In this document: positions 34,712 to 44,280 of the stretch, piece after piece
Position numbering within the stretch: the first letter of the stretch is position 1
Layout: each line of letters begins with the position of its first letter
Assembly (NCBI GenBank): GCA_018053995.1
Contig: JAGPKJ010000007.1
Span: forward strand, 1 to 46,925
DNA from: Lachnospiraceae bacterium
Lineage (GTDB): Bacteria; Bacillota; Clostridia; Lachnospirales; Lachnospiraceae
DNA: 46,925 nucleotides
Direction: 5' to 3'
The notes under the pieces: model-generated
What the model was told of the DNA's origin: nothing
Seen by the model: only the letters and a program-made list of their open reading frames with translations
Databases searched by the model: none
Made by a program: the position numbers and the translations under genes

Positions 34712-37574
34712 CAATTGGAAGGACAACTTAATATCTCTGGTCACTTCCAGACTTTTTGTGCTAATGCTGTTAGTCCTTGTGATTGGTGGTGCGCTGATCT
34801 ATCGTGTATTTGATCTGCAGATTGTAAACGGACAGGAATATCTGGATAATTTTCAGCTTAAGATTGAAAAGCAGAGGAGTATAGCTAGCACTCGTGGCAA
34901 CATCTATGACTGCAACGGGAAACTTCTTGCGTATAACGAACTCGCATATTCAGTAAAGATCGAAGATGTCTATGAATCAGGCAAGAGTAAGAACTCAGAG
35001 CTTAATAATACTATTGATAAGACAATAAAATATATAGAAAACAATAATGATCATATTGTAAGCGATTTTGATATATCACTTGATAATTCCGGTGATTATC
35101 AATTTAACGTTTCAGGCACATCACTTGAACGTTTCTTGTCCGATGTATACGGTCACAGTGCAGTAAGTGACTTAAAATACAAGGAGCGTAATGCAACAGC
35201 CAGTGAGGTTGTCTCATTTCTCTGTGCCAAAGCAAAATTCGGAATCGGAAAATGTACCAAAGCCGGCGATTACTCGACATTTGTTCCTGAAAGTGGTTAT
35301 ACAAAGAGCGAGATCATAAAGATACTGACTGTTAGATATGCGATGAATGCAAATAGTTATCAGAAATATATTGCAACAACGATAGCTGAAAATGTCAGTA
35401 AAAAAACTATAGCCGAGATAATGGAAAATAGCGATGAGCTTGACGGTGTTGAGATTTCAGAGGGAACGATAAGAAAATACAATGACAGCCAGTATTTTTC
35501 ACAGATCATAGGATATACCGGCAAGATATCGCAGGATGAACTTGACAGTTTCAAAGTAAAATATCCGGAAAGCGATTACGCTGTAAATGATACAGTCGGT
35601 AAATCCGGAATCGAATCATCAATGGAATCTCAGCTTCAAGGTAAAAAAGGTTCGGAGACCGTATACGTCAACAATGTAGGTAAAGTTATCCAGACGTGCA
35701 ACAGGGTTGAAGCCGATGCCGGTAATGATATCTATCTGACACTTGACAGTGATCTTCAGATAGCAGCCTATAATATCCTTGAAGAAAAACTTGCGAGCAT
35801 AATACTTGCAAAGCTCCGCAACATAAAAGAATATACGGCAGGAGAGAATTCAAGCAGAAGTGATATTGTCATTCCTATCTATGATGCTTATTATGCATGC
35901 CTTAATAACAATATCCTGGATATAGATCATTTTTCGAAATCTGATGCATCAGATACTGAGAAGAAAGTATATGCATCATTTAAGGATAAAACAGTTAAGG
36001 TCATAGCCGGTATCGGTGATGAACTGAAAAATAAATGTACGCCCTATGATCAGCTTGATAAGGAATATCAGGTCTATGAAAGTTATGTTGTTCAGAGACT
36101 ATATGACGATAAAGTCATTGATGAGAGCCTTATCGATAAAAAAGATAAAACATATATTGCATGGACGACTGACGAAAAGATAAGTCTTCATGATTATCTG
36201 CTCTATGCGATCTCTAAAAACTGGGTCGATGTCTCCAAACTTAACATAACAGATAAGTATTCAGATTCAGATGAAGTATTTGATCATATAGTCGATTATC
36301 TATCCCAAAAACTGCCAAATGATGATGCTTTTGGCAGAAAAATATATAAAAATATGATCCTGAACGATGAGATCACCGGGAATCAGGTCTGCCGCATGCT
36401 CATTGATCAGAAGACCGTTACCGTATCAGACGCAGAGAGAACAAAACTTGAAAATGGCTCCGAATCAGCATTTGTATTTATTGAAAATAGGATACAGAAT
36501 CTGGATCTGTCACCTGCGCAGCTCGCGCTGGATCCTTATTCCGGATCTGTTGTCATAACAGATGTACGAGACGGTACAGTAAAAGCTCTCGTTTCGTACC
36601 CAAGCTATGATAATAACAAAATGGCAAATGGCGTTGATGCTGATTATTACTCAAAACTCCGGGAAGACAAATCATCCCCACTGATCAACTATGCTACAAT
36701 GCAGAAAACTGCGCCTGGATCTACATTCAAAATGGTGTCTGCAACTGCCGGTCTGATGGAAGGTGTGATAAGTACATCATCCGATATCGTATGTACAGGT
36801 ACTTTTGATAAGCTTGATAAACCGGCTCACTGTTGGATATATCCAGGCTCTCATGGTGCACTTAATATAACTGAAGGTATAACGAATTCCTGCAACTGTT
36901 TCTTCTATGAAGTCGGTTACAGACTAGGACTTAACGGAACCGTTTATAATTCAGACAAAGGACTTGAAAAGCTCGGTAAATACGCTGATCTTTATGGTCT
37001 TGACGAAAAATCCGGGATAGAGATAGATGAGGCCGAACCCGAAGTATCTGACACGGATTCTGTACGTTCTGCGATAGGTCAGGGTACTAATAACTATACG
37101 ACGGTCGGTCTGTCAAGGTATATCACAACTGTAGCCAATAGTGGAACTTGCTATAATCTGACGCTTCTTTCAAAGCTTACAGATCATAAGGGCAATCTCA
37201 TCCAGGATTATCATGCAACTGTACGAAATCAGATACAGATGGATTCATCATACTGGAGCGCTATACATGAAGGTATGCGAGGTGTTGTTGAAAGCAAGTC
37301 ATATTATGAAGATCTTGGCGTAAATGTCGCTGGAAAGACCGGTACTGCGCAGGAATCAAAGAGCAGACCAAACCATGCTCTTTTCCTAAGCTATGCACCT
37401 TATGAAAATCCCGAGATTTCAATCGCAGTACGTGTAGCCAATGGTTATACATCTGATTACGCGGCACAGATAGCAAAAGAATTATATATGTACTATTATG
37501 ATCTTGGAAATAAAGAAGAGATAATAACCGGTACTGCATCCGAACTTGATGGCGGCACGATAAACGGAGACTGA
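34677..37574 (+). CDS. Penicillin-binding protein 2 (class B, elongation transpeptidase) with large insertion
   Basis: About 965-residue D,D-transpeptidase of the elongation machinery, partner of RodA, with one membrane helix near residues 27-47. The pedestal/dimerisation domain is recognisable by RGNIYDCNGKLLAYNELAYSV and YFSQIIGYTGKIS. DAGNDIYLTLDSDLQ near 350 precedes an insertion of about 250 residues (roughly 360-610, acidic and helical) before LALDPYSGSVVITDVRDG. Transpeptidase motifs are S682-T-F-K685, S738-C-N740 and K887-T-G. Typical PBP2 is 600-700 residues, so the insertion explains the length. Start options are ATG 34677, TTG 34671, or TTG 34704 behind AAGGAG. Confidence 0.93.
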   Translation: MTNEGALRNLHDNWKDNLISLVTSRLFVLMLLVLVIGGALIYRVFDLQIVNGQEYLDNFQLKIEKQRSIASTRGNIYDCNGKLLAYNELAYSVKIEDVYESGKSKNSELNNTIDKTIKYIENNNDHIVSDFDISLDNSGDYQFNVSGTSLERFLSDVYGHSAVSDLKYKERNATASEVVSFLCAKAKFGIGKCTKAGDYSTFVPESGYTKSEIIKILTVRYAMNANSYQKYIATTIAENVSKKTIAEIMENSDELDGVEISEGTIRKYNDSQYFSQIIGYTGKISQDELDSFKVKYPESDYAVNDTVGKSGIESSMESQLQGKKGSETVYVNNVGKVIQTCNRVEADAGNDIYLTLDSDLQIAAYNILEEKLASIILAKLRNIKEYTAGENSSRSDIVIPIYDAYYACLNNNILDIDHFSKSDASDTEKKVYASFKDKTVKVIAGIGDELKNKCTPYDQLDKEYQVYESYVVQRLYDDKVIDESLIDKKDKTYIAWTTDEKISLHDYLLYAISKNWVDVSKLNITDKYSDSDEVFDHIVDYLSQKLPNDDAFGRKIYKNMILNDEITGNQVCRMLIDQKTVTVSDAERTKLENGSESAFVFIENRIQNLDLSPAQLALDPYSGSVVITDVRDGTVKALVSYPSYDNNKMANGVDADYYSKLREDKSSPLINYATMQKTAPGSTFKMVSATAGLMEGVISTSSDIVCTGTFDKLDKPAHCWIYPGSHGALNITEGITNSCNCFFYEVGYRLGLNGTVYNSDKGLEKLGKYADLYGLDEKSGIEIDEAEPEVSDTDSVRSAIGQGTNNYTTVGLSRYITTVANSGTCYNLTLLSKLTDHKGNLIQDYHATVRNQIQMDSSYWSAIHEGMRGVVESKSYYEDLGVNVAGKTGTAQESKSRPNHALFLSYAPYENPEISIAVRVANGYTSDYAAQIAKELYMYYYDLGNKEEIITGTASELDGGTINGD

Positions 37575-37575
37575 T

Positions 37576-38256
37576 ATGCCAAATACAGTAGAACTAAAAA
37601 GCTATAGAGATGGAATCAAGATCCTTTTGGATCCAAATGCTGATATTTCTGCGATAAAAACAGATCTTATAGAGCGCCTCCGGAAATCCTCTGATTTTTT
37701 GGGAAATATTCAGGCAGTCATTTCCTTTGAAGGCAGAAAGCTTGATCCACAGGAAGAGATCGATCTCGTAAATGCCGTTAGAGATAACAGCATGATCGAT
37801 GTCATATGCACTGCAGGACGGGACGAAGATACAGACAGGGAGTATGTTCACGCGATAAAAAAAACTGTCATACATAATGATATGGCTGTGAATATAGCAC
37901 AGATATACCGCGGCAGCATATTATCCGGGCAGAAGATGGAAACAGAGAACAGCATAGTGATAATGGGAGATGTATCAGAAGATGCAAGTATTATATCCGA
38001 TAAAGATATAATCATACTTGGCGCATTGTATGGCGCGGCTTTTGCCGGAGGCGATGGTCTTGGTCATCATTTCGTCGCTGCACTCGATATGTCGCCTCAG
38101 GTTCTTAAGATAGGTGAGACAGTCTATAGCAGTAATGAAAAACCGCCTGCAAGATGGCTCCGGTTAAAAGCTGTACCAAGAATAGCTTATGAAGATGCCG
38201 GTATCATAATCATGGAACCGATGACAAAGGAAATGCTGGAAAATATTCCTGAATAA
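37576..38256 (+). CDS. minC: Septum site-determining protein MinC
   Basis: 226-residue MinC, an inhibitor of FtsZ assembly. The N-terminal domain (1-100) is followed by the C-terminal beta-helix domain starting IYRGSILSGQKMETENSIVIMGDV and continuing IIILGALYGAAFAGGDGLGHHFVAALDMSP. In E. coli the RSGQ motif of this domain is needed for MinD contact; here it is L116-S-G-Q. No minD or minE follows: after 48-69 bases comes rodA. In related Firmicutes the order pbp2-minC-minD-minE-rodA is usual. CGGAG precedes the ATG, and the gene starts one base after the pbp2 stop. Confidence 0.9.
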   Translation: MPNTVELKSYRDGIKILLDPNADISAIKTDLIERLRKSSDFLGNIQAVISFEGRKLDPQEEIDLVNAVRDNSMIDVICTAGRDEDTDREYVHAIKKTVIHNDMAVNIAQIYRGSILSGQKMETENSIVIMGDVSEDASIISDKDIIILGALYGAAFAGGDGLGHHFVAALDMSPQVLKIGETVYSSNEKPPARWLRLKAVPRIAYEDAGIIIMEPMTKEMLENIPE

Positions 38257-38325
38257 AAGACATATAAAGATCAACATTGATATATAAAATTATAATGCCC
38301 TGCAATGCAGACAGAAAAGGTAGAC

Positions 38326-39429
38326 ATGATAAACAGATACAGATTACGAAATTATGATTTTAAACTTATAATATTTATATGTGCATTGTCTGTGATCGGT
38401 ATATTTGCTATCGGCAGTGCAAAAGCATCAAAACAGAATACACAGGTATACGGCTTTATCCTCGGTCTTATGCTCATGATAACTATATCTCTTATAGATT
38501 ATCACCTTATACTCAAACTATACTGGCTCATTTATGCGCTTAACCTGGTTCTTCTTGGAATGGTAGCTGTTATGGGAGACAAGGGCGGCGGAGCTCAAAG
38601 ATGGCTTCAGCTCGGTCCCTTAAGATTTCAGCCGTCTGAAACCGCGAAGATATGCATGATATTGTTTTATGCCGCATTTATAATGAAACATAAAGAACAG
38701 ATGAAGACGTTCAAGTATTTTATCATAAGCATTATCTTGTTGCTGCCAATGGTAAAACTTGTACATGATCAGCCGGATCTTTCAACAAGTATTCTGCTGG
38801 TAGCAGTGTTTTTTGTACTTATATTTATCGGAGGAATCAATAAAAAGACAGTGATCGCGCTCTTTTCTATCGCGATTCCAACAATAATAATAATGTTTAC
38901 TCTGATCATGCAGCCGGATCAGAACATAATCGAGGATTACCAGAAAAATCGAATAATGGCGTTCATAAATCCAAGTGAATACGCGACTACAGACGCGTAC
39001 CAGCAGATCAATTCCGTAATGGCCATCGGTTCCGGGCAGCTTACGGGAAAAGGATACAAGAATAATGAGATATCATCTGTAAAGAATGGTAATTTCATCT
39101 CTGAACCACAGACAGATTTTATTTTTGCCGTAATTGGTGAAGAATCCGGGTTTGTTGGCTCCTGTACCGTAATTGTCTTATTGATTTTAACGTCATTTGA
39201 ATGTATCATTGTAGCAAGAAAGGCTTGTGACTTGGCAGGTACGATCATCGCCAGTGGAAGGGCAGCGCTTATCGCATTTCAGGGCTTTATGAACATCGCA
39301 GTTGCCACACAGGTAATGATAAATACAGGACTGCCGCTTCCTTTCGTAAGTTATGGTCTTACATCTCTTTGCAGTCTTTTTATAGGTATGGGGTTTGTTT
39401 TGAATGTTAGACTTCAGGCTAGAACTTAA
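38326..39429 (+). CDS. rodA: SEDS peptidoglycan glycosyltransferase RodA
   Basis: About 367-residue polytopic SEDS protein polymerising lipid II for lateral wall growth with PBP2. Signatures are QLGPLRFQPSETAKICMILFYAAF near 100, VHDQPDLSTSILLVAVFF near 145, and MINTGLPLPFVSYGLTSLCSLFIGMGFVLN at the end. ATG 38326 is preferred, with AAAAGG five bases before; the longer frame from ATG 38305 has no binding site. Its place in the mre-pbp2-min locus and the PBP2 partner distinguish it from the FtsW/SpoVE-like gene at 9056. Confidence 0.93.
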   Translation: MINRYRLRNYDFKLIIFICALSVIGIFAIGSAKASKQNTQVYGFILGLMLMITISLIDYHLILKLYWLIYALNLVLLGMVAVMGDKGGGAQRWLQLGPLRFQPSETAKICMILFYAAFIMKHKEQMKTFKYFIISIILLLPMVKLVHDQPDLSTSILLVAVFFVLIFIGGINKKTVIALFSIAIPTIIIMFTLIMQPDQNIIEDYQKNRIMAFINPSEYATTDAYQQINSVMAIGSGQLTGKGYKNNEISSVKNGNFISEPQTDFIFAVIGEESGFVGSCTVIVLLILTSFECIIVARKACDLAGTIIASGRAALIAFQGFMNIAVATQVMINTGLPLPFVSYGLTSLCSLFIGMGFVLNVRLQART

Positions 39430-39471
39430 GGGGTATATTCTGAAAATCAATGATTTGGAGGAAACAAAGCA

Positions 39472-39867
39472 ATGAATATAGCACTGATCGCACATGATGC
39501 TAAGAAAAAGCTTATGCAGAATTTTTGTATCGCGTATCGGGGGATATTAAGCAAAAATGATCTGTATGCAACCGGAACGACAGGACGTCTTGTCGAGGAA
39601 GTAACAAATCTTAATATTCATAAATTTTTAGCAGGTCATCTGGGCGGAGAGCAGCAGATCGGTGCACAGATAGAACATAATGAGATCGATCTTGTTATCT
39701 TTCTGCGTGATCCGCTTACACCGAATCCGCATGAGCCTGACGTAAATAATGTCGTAAGGCTTTGCGACATGCATAACATCCCGCTTGCAACGAATCTTGC
39801 AACGGCTGAACTTCTCATAAAATCACTTGACAGAGGAGACCTTGAGTGGCGTGAAATGTATAACTAA
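39472..39867 (+). CDS. mgsA: Methylglyoxal synthase
   Basis: 131-residue enzyme converting dihydroxyacetone phosphate to methylglyoxal and phosphate, a bypass that relieves sugar-phosphate overload. [13 protein letters not shown] starts the protein, then [32 protein letters not shown] with the phosphate-binding loop, and the catalytic Asp in [17 protein letters not shown]. Its length is usual. GGAGGAAAC is a strong binding site. In Lachnospiraceae-type genomes it commonly follows rodA. Its 3' end overlaps the dacA-type gene. Confidence 0.96.
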   Translation: MNIALIAHDAKKKLMQNFCIAYRGILSKNDLYATGTTGRLVEEVTNLNIHKFLAGHLGGEQQIGAQIEHNEIDLVIFLRDPLTPNPHEPDVNNVVRLCDMHNIPLATNLATAELLIKSLDRGDLEWREMYN

Positions 39868-40825
39868 GTTCTGCAGGGTCACTGCGGTATTTTTGGCATG
39901 TACTTTGTTCATGTCCGGATGCGGTCTACCATACAGCTTTGCATATGATCCTGACTCTTCCGTAACATCATTCAGATTGAATGATTCAAAGACAGATGGA
40001 AGAGCTGATTCATTTGCCAGCAGTCTATGTATAACTAATGGAAATGATGATCAGGATCAATTAGATCTTGGTGAAAATGAAGCTGCAGGTCTTTTCGATA
40101 TAAAAAACGCAAAAACTATATATGGTCAGAATCTGCTCGCGCAGATGCAGCCTGCCAGTCTTACAAAAGTAATGACTGCACTTGTAGCGCTTCAGAACTG
40201 TCAGCCTGATCAGATGCTCACCGCAACTGAAAATGTCAAGATCACAGAAAGCGGTGCACAGGTTGCAGGGATCAAAGCCGGAGATAAGATGACTCTCGAT
40301 CAGGCTCTGCACATTCTGCTTATCGAATCAGCAAATGATGCCGCTGTACTCATTGCAGAAAATGTAGGCGGTTCCGTTGATGGCTTTACAAAGATGATGA
40401 ATGATGAAGCCAAGAAACTTGGGGCGACCGGATGTAATTTTGTCAACCCAAACGGTCTTACTGCATCAGAACATTATGTGACAGCTTATGATATGTATCT
40501 GATACTGAATGCTGCATCACAATATGAACTTTTTAATCAGATAATCTCGATGTCTTCATATTCTACTGAATACTACGATGCCTCCGGCAATGCTGTCAGT
40601 ATTGAGACAACATCGACCAATCAGTATATCAAGGGTACTGTAGATGCACCCGATAACATCACTGTGATAGGTGGTAAGACCGGAACGACTGATGCTGCCG
40701 GTCACTGTCTGATACTATATGTAAAGAATGCCCCAGGGGATCCGTTTATTGCGGTGATACTTAATACTAAAAATATTGATGAACTCTATGATCATATGAA
40801 TAAACTTCTTGCTCTGATCAAGTAA
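39851..40825 (+). CDS. D-alanyl-D-alanine carboxypeptidase, PBP5 type, probable lipoprotein
   Basis: About 324-residue serine D,D-carboxypeptidase trimming the terminal D-Ala of peptidoglycan stem peptides. Motifs are S103-L-T-K106, a S-x-N in [13 protein letters not shown] and K-T-G in [15 protein letters not shown]. The N-terminus has a hydrophobic stretch ending FMSGCG, a lipobox-like site, so it is probably lipid-anchored outside. The C-terminal PBP5 stalk domain is absent. The start is uncertain: GTG 39851 gives a normal signal sequence behind AGAGGAG; TTG 39842 and TTG 39827 are possible. It overlaps mgsA by 17 bases. Confidence 0.92.
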   Translation: MKCITKFCRVTAVFLACTLFMSGCGLPYSFAYDPDSSVTSFRLNDSKTDGRADSFASSLCITNGNDDQDQLDLGENEAAGLFDIKNAKTIYGQNLLAQMQPASLTKVMTALVALQNCQPDQMLTATENVKITESGAQVAGIKAGDKMTLDQALHILLIESANDAAVLIAENVGGSVDGFTKMMNDEAKKLGATGCNFVNPNGLTASEHYVTAYDMYLILNAASQYELFNQIISMSSYSTEYYDASGNAVSIETTSTNQYIKGTVDAPDNITVIGGKTGTTDAAGHCLILYVKNAPGDPFIAVILNTKNIDELYDHMNKLLALIK

Positions 40826-40879
40826 GGTTAAAATGAAAGATGAGTTCCGCTCTGAAGTGAACTGAAAGTCTTTTTATGA

Positions 40880-40908
40880 TTGTATTTTATGTATCATTCA
40901 CTTATAAT
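40880..40908 (+). promoter_or_regulatory. Sigma-A promoter of the P-loop protein gene
   Basis: TTGTAT (40880-40885), 17-base spacer, perfect TATAAT (40903-40908), about 58 bases before the start codon. Confidence 0.7.
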
Positions 40909-40966
40909 AAAAAGTGCAAAGCATTACAGTCAACCGATTTGAATATATGCTCAGGAGGCCGTGCCA

Positions 40967-41386
40967 ATGGTTCAGTTGATCGTAGGTAACAAAGGAAAAG
41001 GCAAAACAAAACAGCTGCTCGATAAAGTAAATAATGAGATAGAAATGACTAAAGGAAATATCGTATATCTTGACAAGAGTACGAAGCACATGTTTGAACT
41101 TAACAATAGGATTCGTTTAATTGATGTTTCTGATTATCTGGTTACAAATGCTGATGAATTTCTTGGTTTTATCTGTGGTATTATTTCTCAGGATCATGAT
41201 GTGGAAAAAATATATATTGATAGTCTGCTGATCTTGGCAAATCTTGAAGGTACTGATGTAACACCTACAATAGAAAAACTCGAAGAGATCGGTGCAAAAT
41301 TTAATGTAGATTTTGTCGTATGCATGTCATTAGATGAAAATACCGTTCCTGAATCATTAAAATCGAAAATCATAATTTCACTATAA
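40967..41386 (+). CDS. Small P-loop protein of unknown function
   Basis: 139-residue cytoplasmic protein with a Walker A motif near its start (GNKGKGKT, about residues 7-14) and a Walker B-like hydrophobic strand with Asp (EKIYIDSLLIL, about 85-95). It ends as a minimal single-domain NTP-binding fold. I do not recognise a named family. Possible readings are a small nucleotide kinase-like or ATPase regulator. ATG 40967 has AGGAGG eight bases upstream; the in-frame GTG 40961 is too close to it. It has its own promoter and is followed by a hairpin, so it is monocistronic, next to the sepF locus. Confidence 0.75.
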   Translation: MVQLIVGNKGKGKTKQLLDKVNNEIEMTKGNIVYLDKSTKHMFELNNRIRLIDVSDYLVTNADEFLGFICGIISQDHDVEKIYIDSLLILANLEGTDVTPTIEKLEEIGAKFNVDFVVCMSLDENTVPESLKSKIIISL

Positions 41387-41404
41387 CGACTTTGAATCAA
41401 TAGA

Positions 41405-41441
41405 AAGAAAGCCTCGGCTTTGTCCGGGGCTTTCTTATTTA
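41405..41441 (+). terminator. Terminator after the P-loop protein gene
   Basis: AAGAAAGCC / GGCTTTCTT nine-base stem with an inner CGG/CCG pair and a small loop, followed by ATTTAG. A weak T tract but a strong stem. Confidence 0.65.
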
Positions 41442-41459
41442 GATATAAAGGATAAAAAT

Positions 41460-42848
41460 ATGTCGACGCAGTCTGATGGAAAGGTAGTCAAATACCGAAA
41501 ATCAAAAAATATAAACCTTGTGATGATCATATTTATCGTCATCTTTATTCATATCTCTATCGTTGTGATCATGTATTTTCGTACAAATCACATTATCGGA
41601 TATGAAGTAAAAAAAGGTTCGCTTTCTACAAATAATATTTACAAAGGTATCGCGCTTCGCGATGAGAACACATATAAAGCAACACAGGCTGGATATATTG
41701 ATTATTTTATACGCGAGGGATCACATGCCGCCAAGGGTGATCTTGTCTATACCGTTGATGAAGCAGGAAGTCTGTCTGATAAGATCGCAGATAGTGAACA
41801 GCAGAAAATATCTGATTCAGATCTTGAGCAACTTAGAAATTCTATAGCTGATTTTTCTGATCATTTCAGAAACGACTCATTTTCACAAACATATGATTTT
41901 CAATACAATCTTCAGAACCAGATAACCGAGCTTTCAAGCAGCCAGATGCTTGCTGATATAAAAAAGATAAGTGATTCGAATTCTTCACTGATTCACTACC
42001 AGTCTGCAGACAATTCCGGCATCGTAACATATTATACAGATGGTTATGAGTCCTTAAAACCTGCCGATATCACAAAAGATATGTTTGACGAATCAAAATA
42101 CAAAAAGGTGCAATATGCAAATGATCAGTTGATCGCCTCCGGTGACAATGTATATAAGATGTGTGGAGACGAAAAATGGTCTGTGATCATACCGACCGAC
42201 GAGACTACAGCAAAACAGCTTGAAGATATGCAATATGTCGAGGTCAGATTCCTGAAAAACAAGTATGAATCATGGGCAGGCACAAAGGTTATAACCGGTA
42301 AGGACGGCGGCACCTACGTTCAGCTAAGCTTCACAAATTCAATGATAACTTTCTGTAGTGACAGATTTATCAATCTTGAGCTTCTTATGGAAAATCAGTC
42401 AGGACTTAAGATACCAAACTCATCTATTGTTAAAAAGAATTTCTTCCTAGTACCCAAGGAGTTCATAACTAAAGGCGGTGAACGCAACGGCTATGGTGTA
42501 ATGCGTGACAGGTATGATGAAAACGGGGGAAAGACAGAAGAATTTGTGGATACGGAATTATATGGTGAGAAGGATGGAATGTATTATCTGGATGATTCGA
42601 CACTTCGTGCAGGCGATGTTATAACAAAACCGGAATCTACAGATAAAGACACTATAAGTAAAACGGGTACACTTGTCGGAGTTTATAACATCAACAAAGG
42701 ATATGCTGAGTTCCGAGAAGTCAATATCCTGTATCAGAATGACAAGTATTCCATAGTAAAACCCAATACGACTTATGGACTTAGCACATACGATTATATA
42801 GTACTTGATGCTGCCGCAGTCAATGAAAATGATCTTGTATATCAATAA
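41460..42848 (+). CDS. HlyD-like membrane protein in the sepF locus
   Basis: 462-residue protein with one membrane helix (about 21-40, VMIIFIVIFIHISIVVIMYF) and a large extracellular part. GSLSTNNIYKGIALRDENTYKATQAGYIDYFIREGSHAAKGDLVYTV resembles the biotinyl-lipoyl-like hairpin of HlyD-family adaptors. The rest is beta-rich with a middle helical stretch (about 125-175). A protein of this kind commonly precedes ylmE and sepF in clostridia. No ABC or RND transporter gene is next to it, so an envelope or division role is as likely as efflux. AAAGGATAAAA precedes the ATG. Confidence 0.78.
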   Translation: MSTQSDGKVVKYRKSKNINLVMIIFIVIFIHISIVVIMYFRTNHIIGYEVKKGSLSTNNIYKGIALRDENTYKATQAGYIDYFIREGSHAAKGDLVYTVDEAGSLSDKIADSEQQKISDSDLEQLRNSIADFSDHFRNDSFSQTYDFQYNLQNQITELSSSQMLADIKKISDSNSSLIHYQSADNSGIVTYYTDGYESLKPADITKDMFDESKYKKVQYANDQLIASGDNVYKMCGDEKWSVIIPTDETTAKQLEDMQYVEVRFLKNKYESWAGTKVITGKDGGTYVQLSFTNSMITFCSDRFINLELLMENQSGLKIPNSSIVKKNFFLVPKEFITKGGERNGYGVMRDRYDENGGKTEEFVDTELYGEKDGMYYLDDSTLRAGDVITKPESTDKDTISKTGTLVGVYNINKGYAEFREVNILYQNDKYSIVKPNTTYGLSTYDYIVLDAAAVNENDLVYQ

Positions 42849-42870
42849 AAAAAATATATGAAGCCGGAGA

Positions 42871-42896
42871 TTGAAAGCAGCAATTATGCTATGATG
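42871..42896 (+). repeat. Copy B of dispersed intergenic element, upstream of yggS/ylmE
   Basis: TTGAAAGCAG, nine bases, TATGATG. It lies in the 108-base gap before ylmE and has the same orientation as that gene. TATGAT (42890-42895) is a possible -10 box. Confidence 0.6.
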
Positions 42897-42956
42897 TGGC
42901 GTTAAATATAATTATTATCACAGCACACAAACATCAGGATAGAGGTGTTTATATAG

Positions 42957-43649
42957 ATGATCAAAGATAATCTTGATTTGGTTGAACAAAATATAAAAGA
43001 AGCATGTGTAAGATCCGGACGCGAACGATCTGCAGTAAAGCTTATCGCAGTGAGCAAGACAAAACCGGTTTCTCTTTTGCAGGAAGCTTATGATTGTGGA
43101 TGCCGTGATTTCGGTGAAAATCACGTTCAGGAAATAGTAGAAAAATATGATAAGCTTCCGAAAGATATAAGATGGCATATGATAGGTCATCTACAAAAAA
43201 ACAAAGTGAAATATATAATCGATAAGGTATGTATGATTCATAGTGTAGATTCATATGATCTTGCCAGGGAGATAAGCAAGCGTGCTTTAAATGCCGGTAT
43301 TGTAATGCCTATACTAATTGAGGTAAATACTGGCGGTGAAGAATCAAAATCCGGTATATCACCTGAGAATACGATTGATATGATAAAACGGATTTCAATA
43401 CTTCCGGGAATAGAAGTGCACGGGCTTATGACTGTACCTCCGATAGCAAAGATTCCAGAAGATAATCGCACATTTTTCAGGATGCTTTATAAGTTATCTG
43501 TTGACATAAATGAACAAAAAATAGATAATATAAAGATGGGCGAATTATCAATGGGAATGAGCGGAGATTATCAGACCGCAATTGAAGAAAATGCCACATT
43601 TGTTAGAGTTGGTACGGCGATATTTGGTGCACGTGATTATAATAAATAA
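42957..43649 (+). CDS. YggS/YlmE family PLP-binding homeostasis protein
   Basis: 230-residue single-domain fold-type III PLP protein involved in pyridoxal phosphate balance, without known enzymatic turnover. The PLP lysine lies in LIAVSKTKP near residue 36. FGENHVQEIVEKYDKLP near 52, WHMIGHLQKNKVKYI near 75, EVNTGGEESKSGI near 120 and LSMGMSGDYQTAIEENATFVRVGTAIFG at the end are all characteristic. It sits directly upstream of sepF as in B. subtilis (ylmE-ylmF). AGGTGTTTATATAG precedes the ATG. Confidence 0.95.
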   Translation: MIKDNLDLVEQNIKEACVRSGRERSAVKLIAVSKTKPVSLLQEAYDCGCRDFGENHVQEIVEKYDKLPKDIRWHMIGHLQKNKVKYIIDKVCMIHSVDSYDLAREISKRALNAGIVMPILIEVNTGGEESKSGISPENTIDMIKRISILPGIEVHGLMTVPPIAKIPEDNRTFFRMLYKLSVDINEQKIDNIKMGELSMGMSGDYQTAIEENATFVRVGTAIFGARDYNK

Positions 43650-43673
43650 GAACGATTAAGGAGAAAATAGAAG

Positions 43674-44246
43674 ATGAGTGTTATGGACAGATTCCTCAGC
43701 GCAATGAAATTCAATGATGAGGATGATGAGGATGATGGATTTTACGACAGTGGTTCAGACGATGATTTTCAGGATAAGCCGCCTGCAAGAAAACCGGCAG
43801 CAGTTGCTGAGCGCAGGAACACTGCAAGTGATGAAGAGGATTTTGATGTTTCAGAGAAAGAGCAGAACCCTTTAAGAAAGATAACACAAAAAGTAACTCC
43901 AATAAATAAACCTCAACCTAGGAGGACTTCATCAATGGGAAATGCTGATGTTCTTTCGATAATGCCTAAGACATATGAAGATTCAAGGATCATAACAGAT
44001 ACTCTTCTTGAAAATAAAGCCGTAATTTTAAATCTTGAAGGACTGGATTTCGACCTTGCACAGAGAATCATAGATTTTTCATCAGGTTCATGTTACGCAT
44101 TAGGTGGCAATCTGCAGTGGATATCAAAATCTATACTTATAATCGCACCGCAAAATATAAATATCTCAGGTGATTTTCAGAGTCTCGTAGAACCTGGTAT
44201 ACAGGGATCTGACCTTAGCAGTTCAACTTTAGGGAAGACATTCTGA
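43674..44246 (+). CDS. sepF: Cell division protein SepF
   Basis: 190-residue SepF, a membrane anchor of the Z-ring in Gram-positives. The N-terminal helix MSVMDRFLSAMKF is the membrane-binding amphipathic segment, followed by a long acidic disordered linker (about 14-90). The C-terminal FtsZ-binding/polymerisation domain (about 98-180) has VLSIMPKTYEDSRIITDTLLENKAVILNLEGLDFDLAQRIIDFSSGSCYALGGNLQWIS. AAGGAGAAAA is a strong binding site. It completes a set of division factors in the window with ZapA and MinC. Confidence 0.96.
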   Translation: MSVMDRFLSAMKFNDEDDEDDGFYDSGSDDDFQDKPPARKPAAVAERRNTASDEEDFDVSEKEQNPLRKITQKVTPINKPQPRRTSSMGNADVLSIMPKTYEDSRIITDTLLENKAVILNLEGLDFDLAQRIIDFSSGSCYALGGNLQWISKSILIIAPQNINISGDFQSLVEPGIQGSDLSSSTLGKTF

Positions 44247-44280
44247 CAATCTGCCTGATTTAATAATAATGATGTTGATG

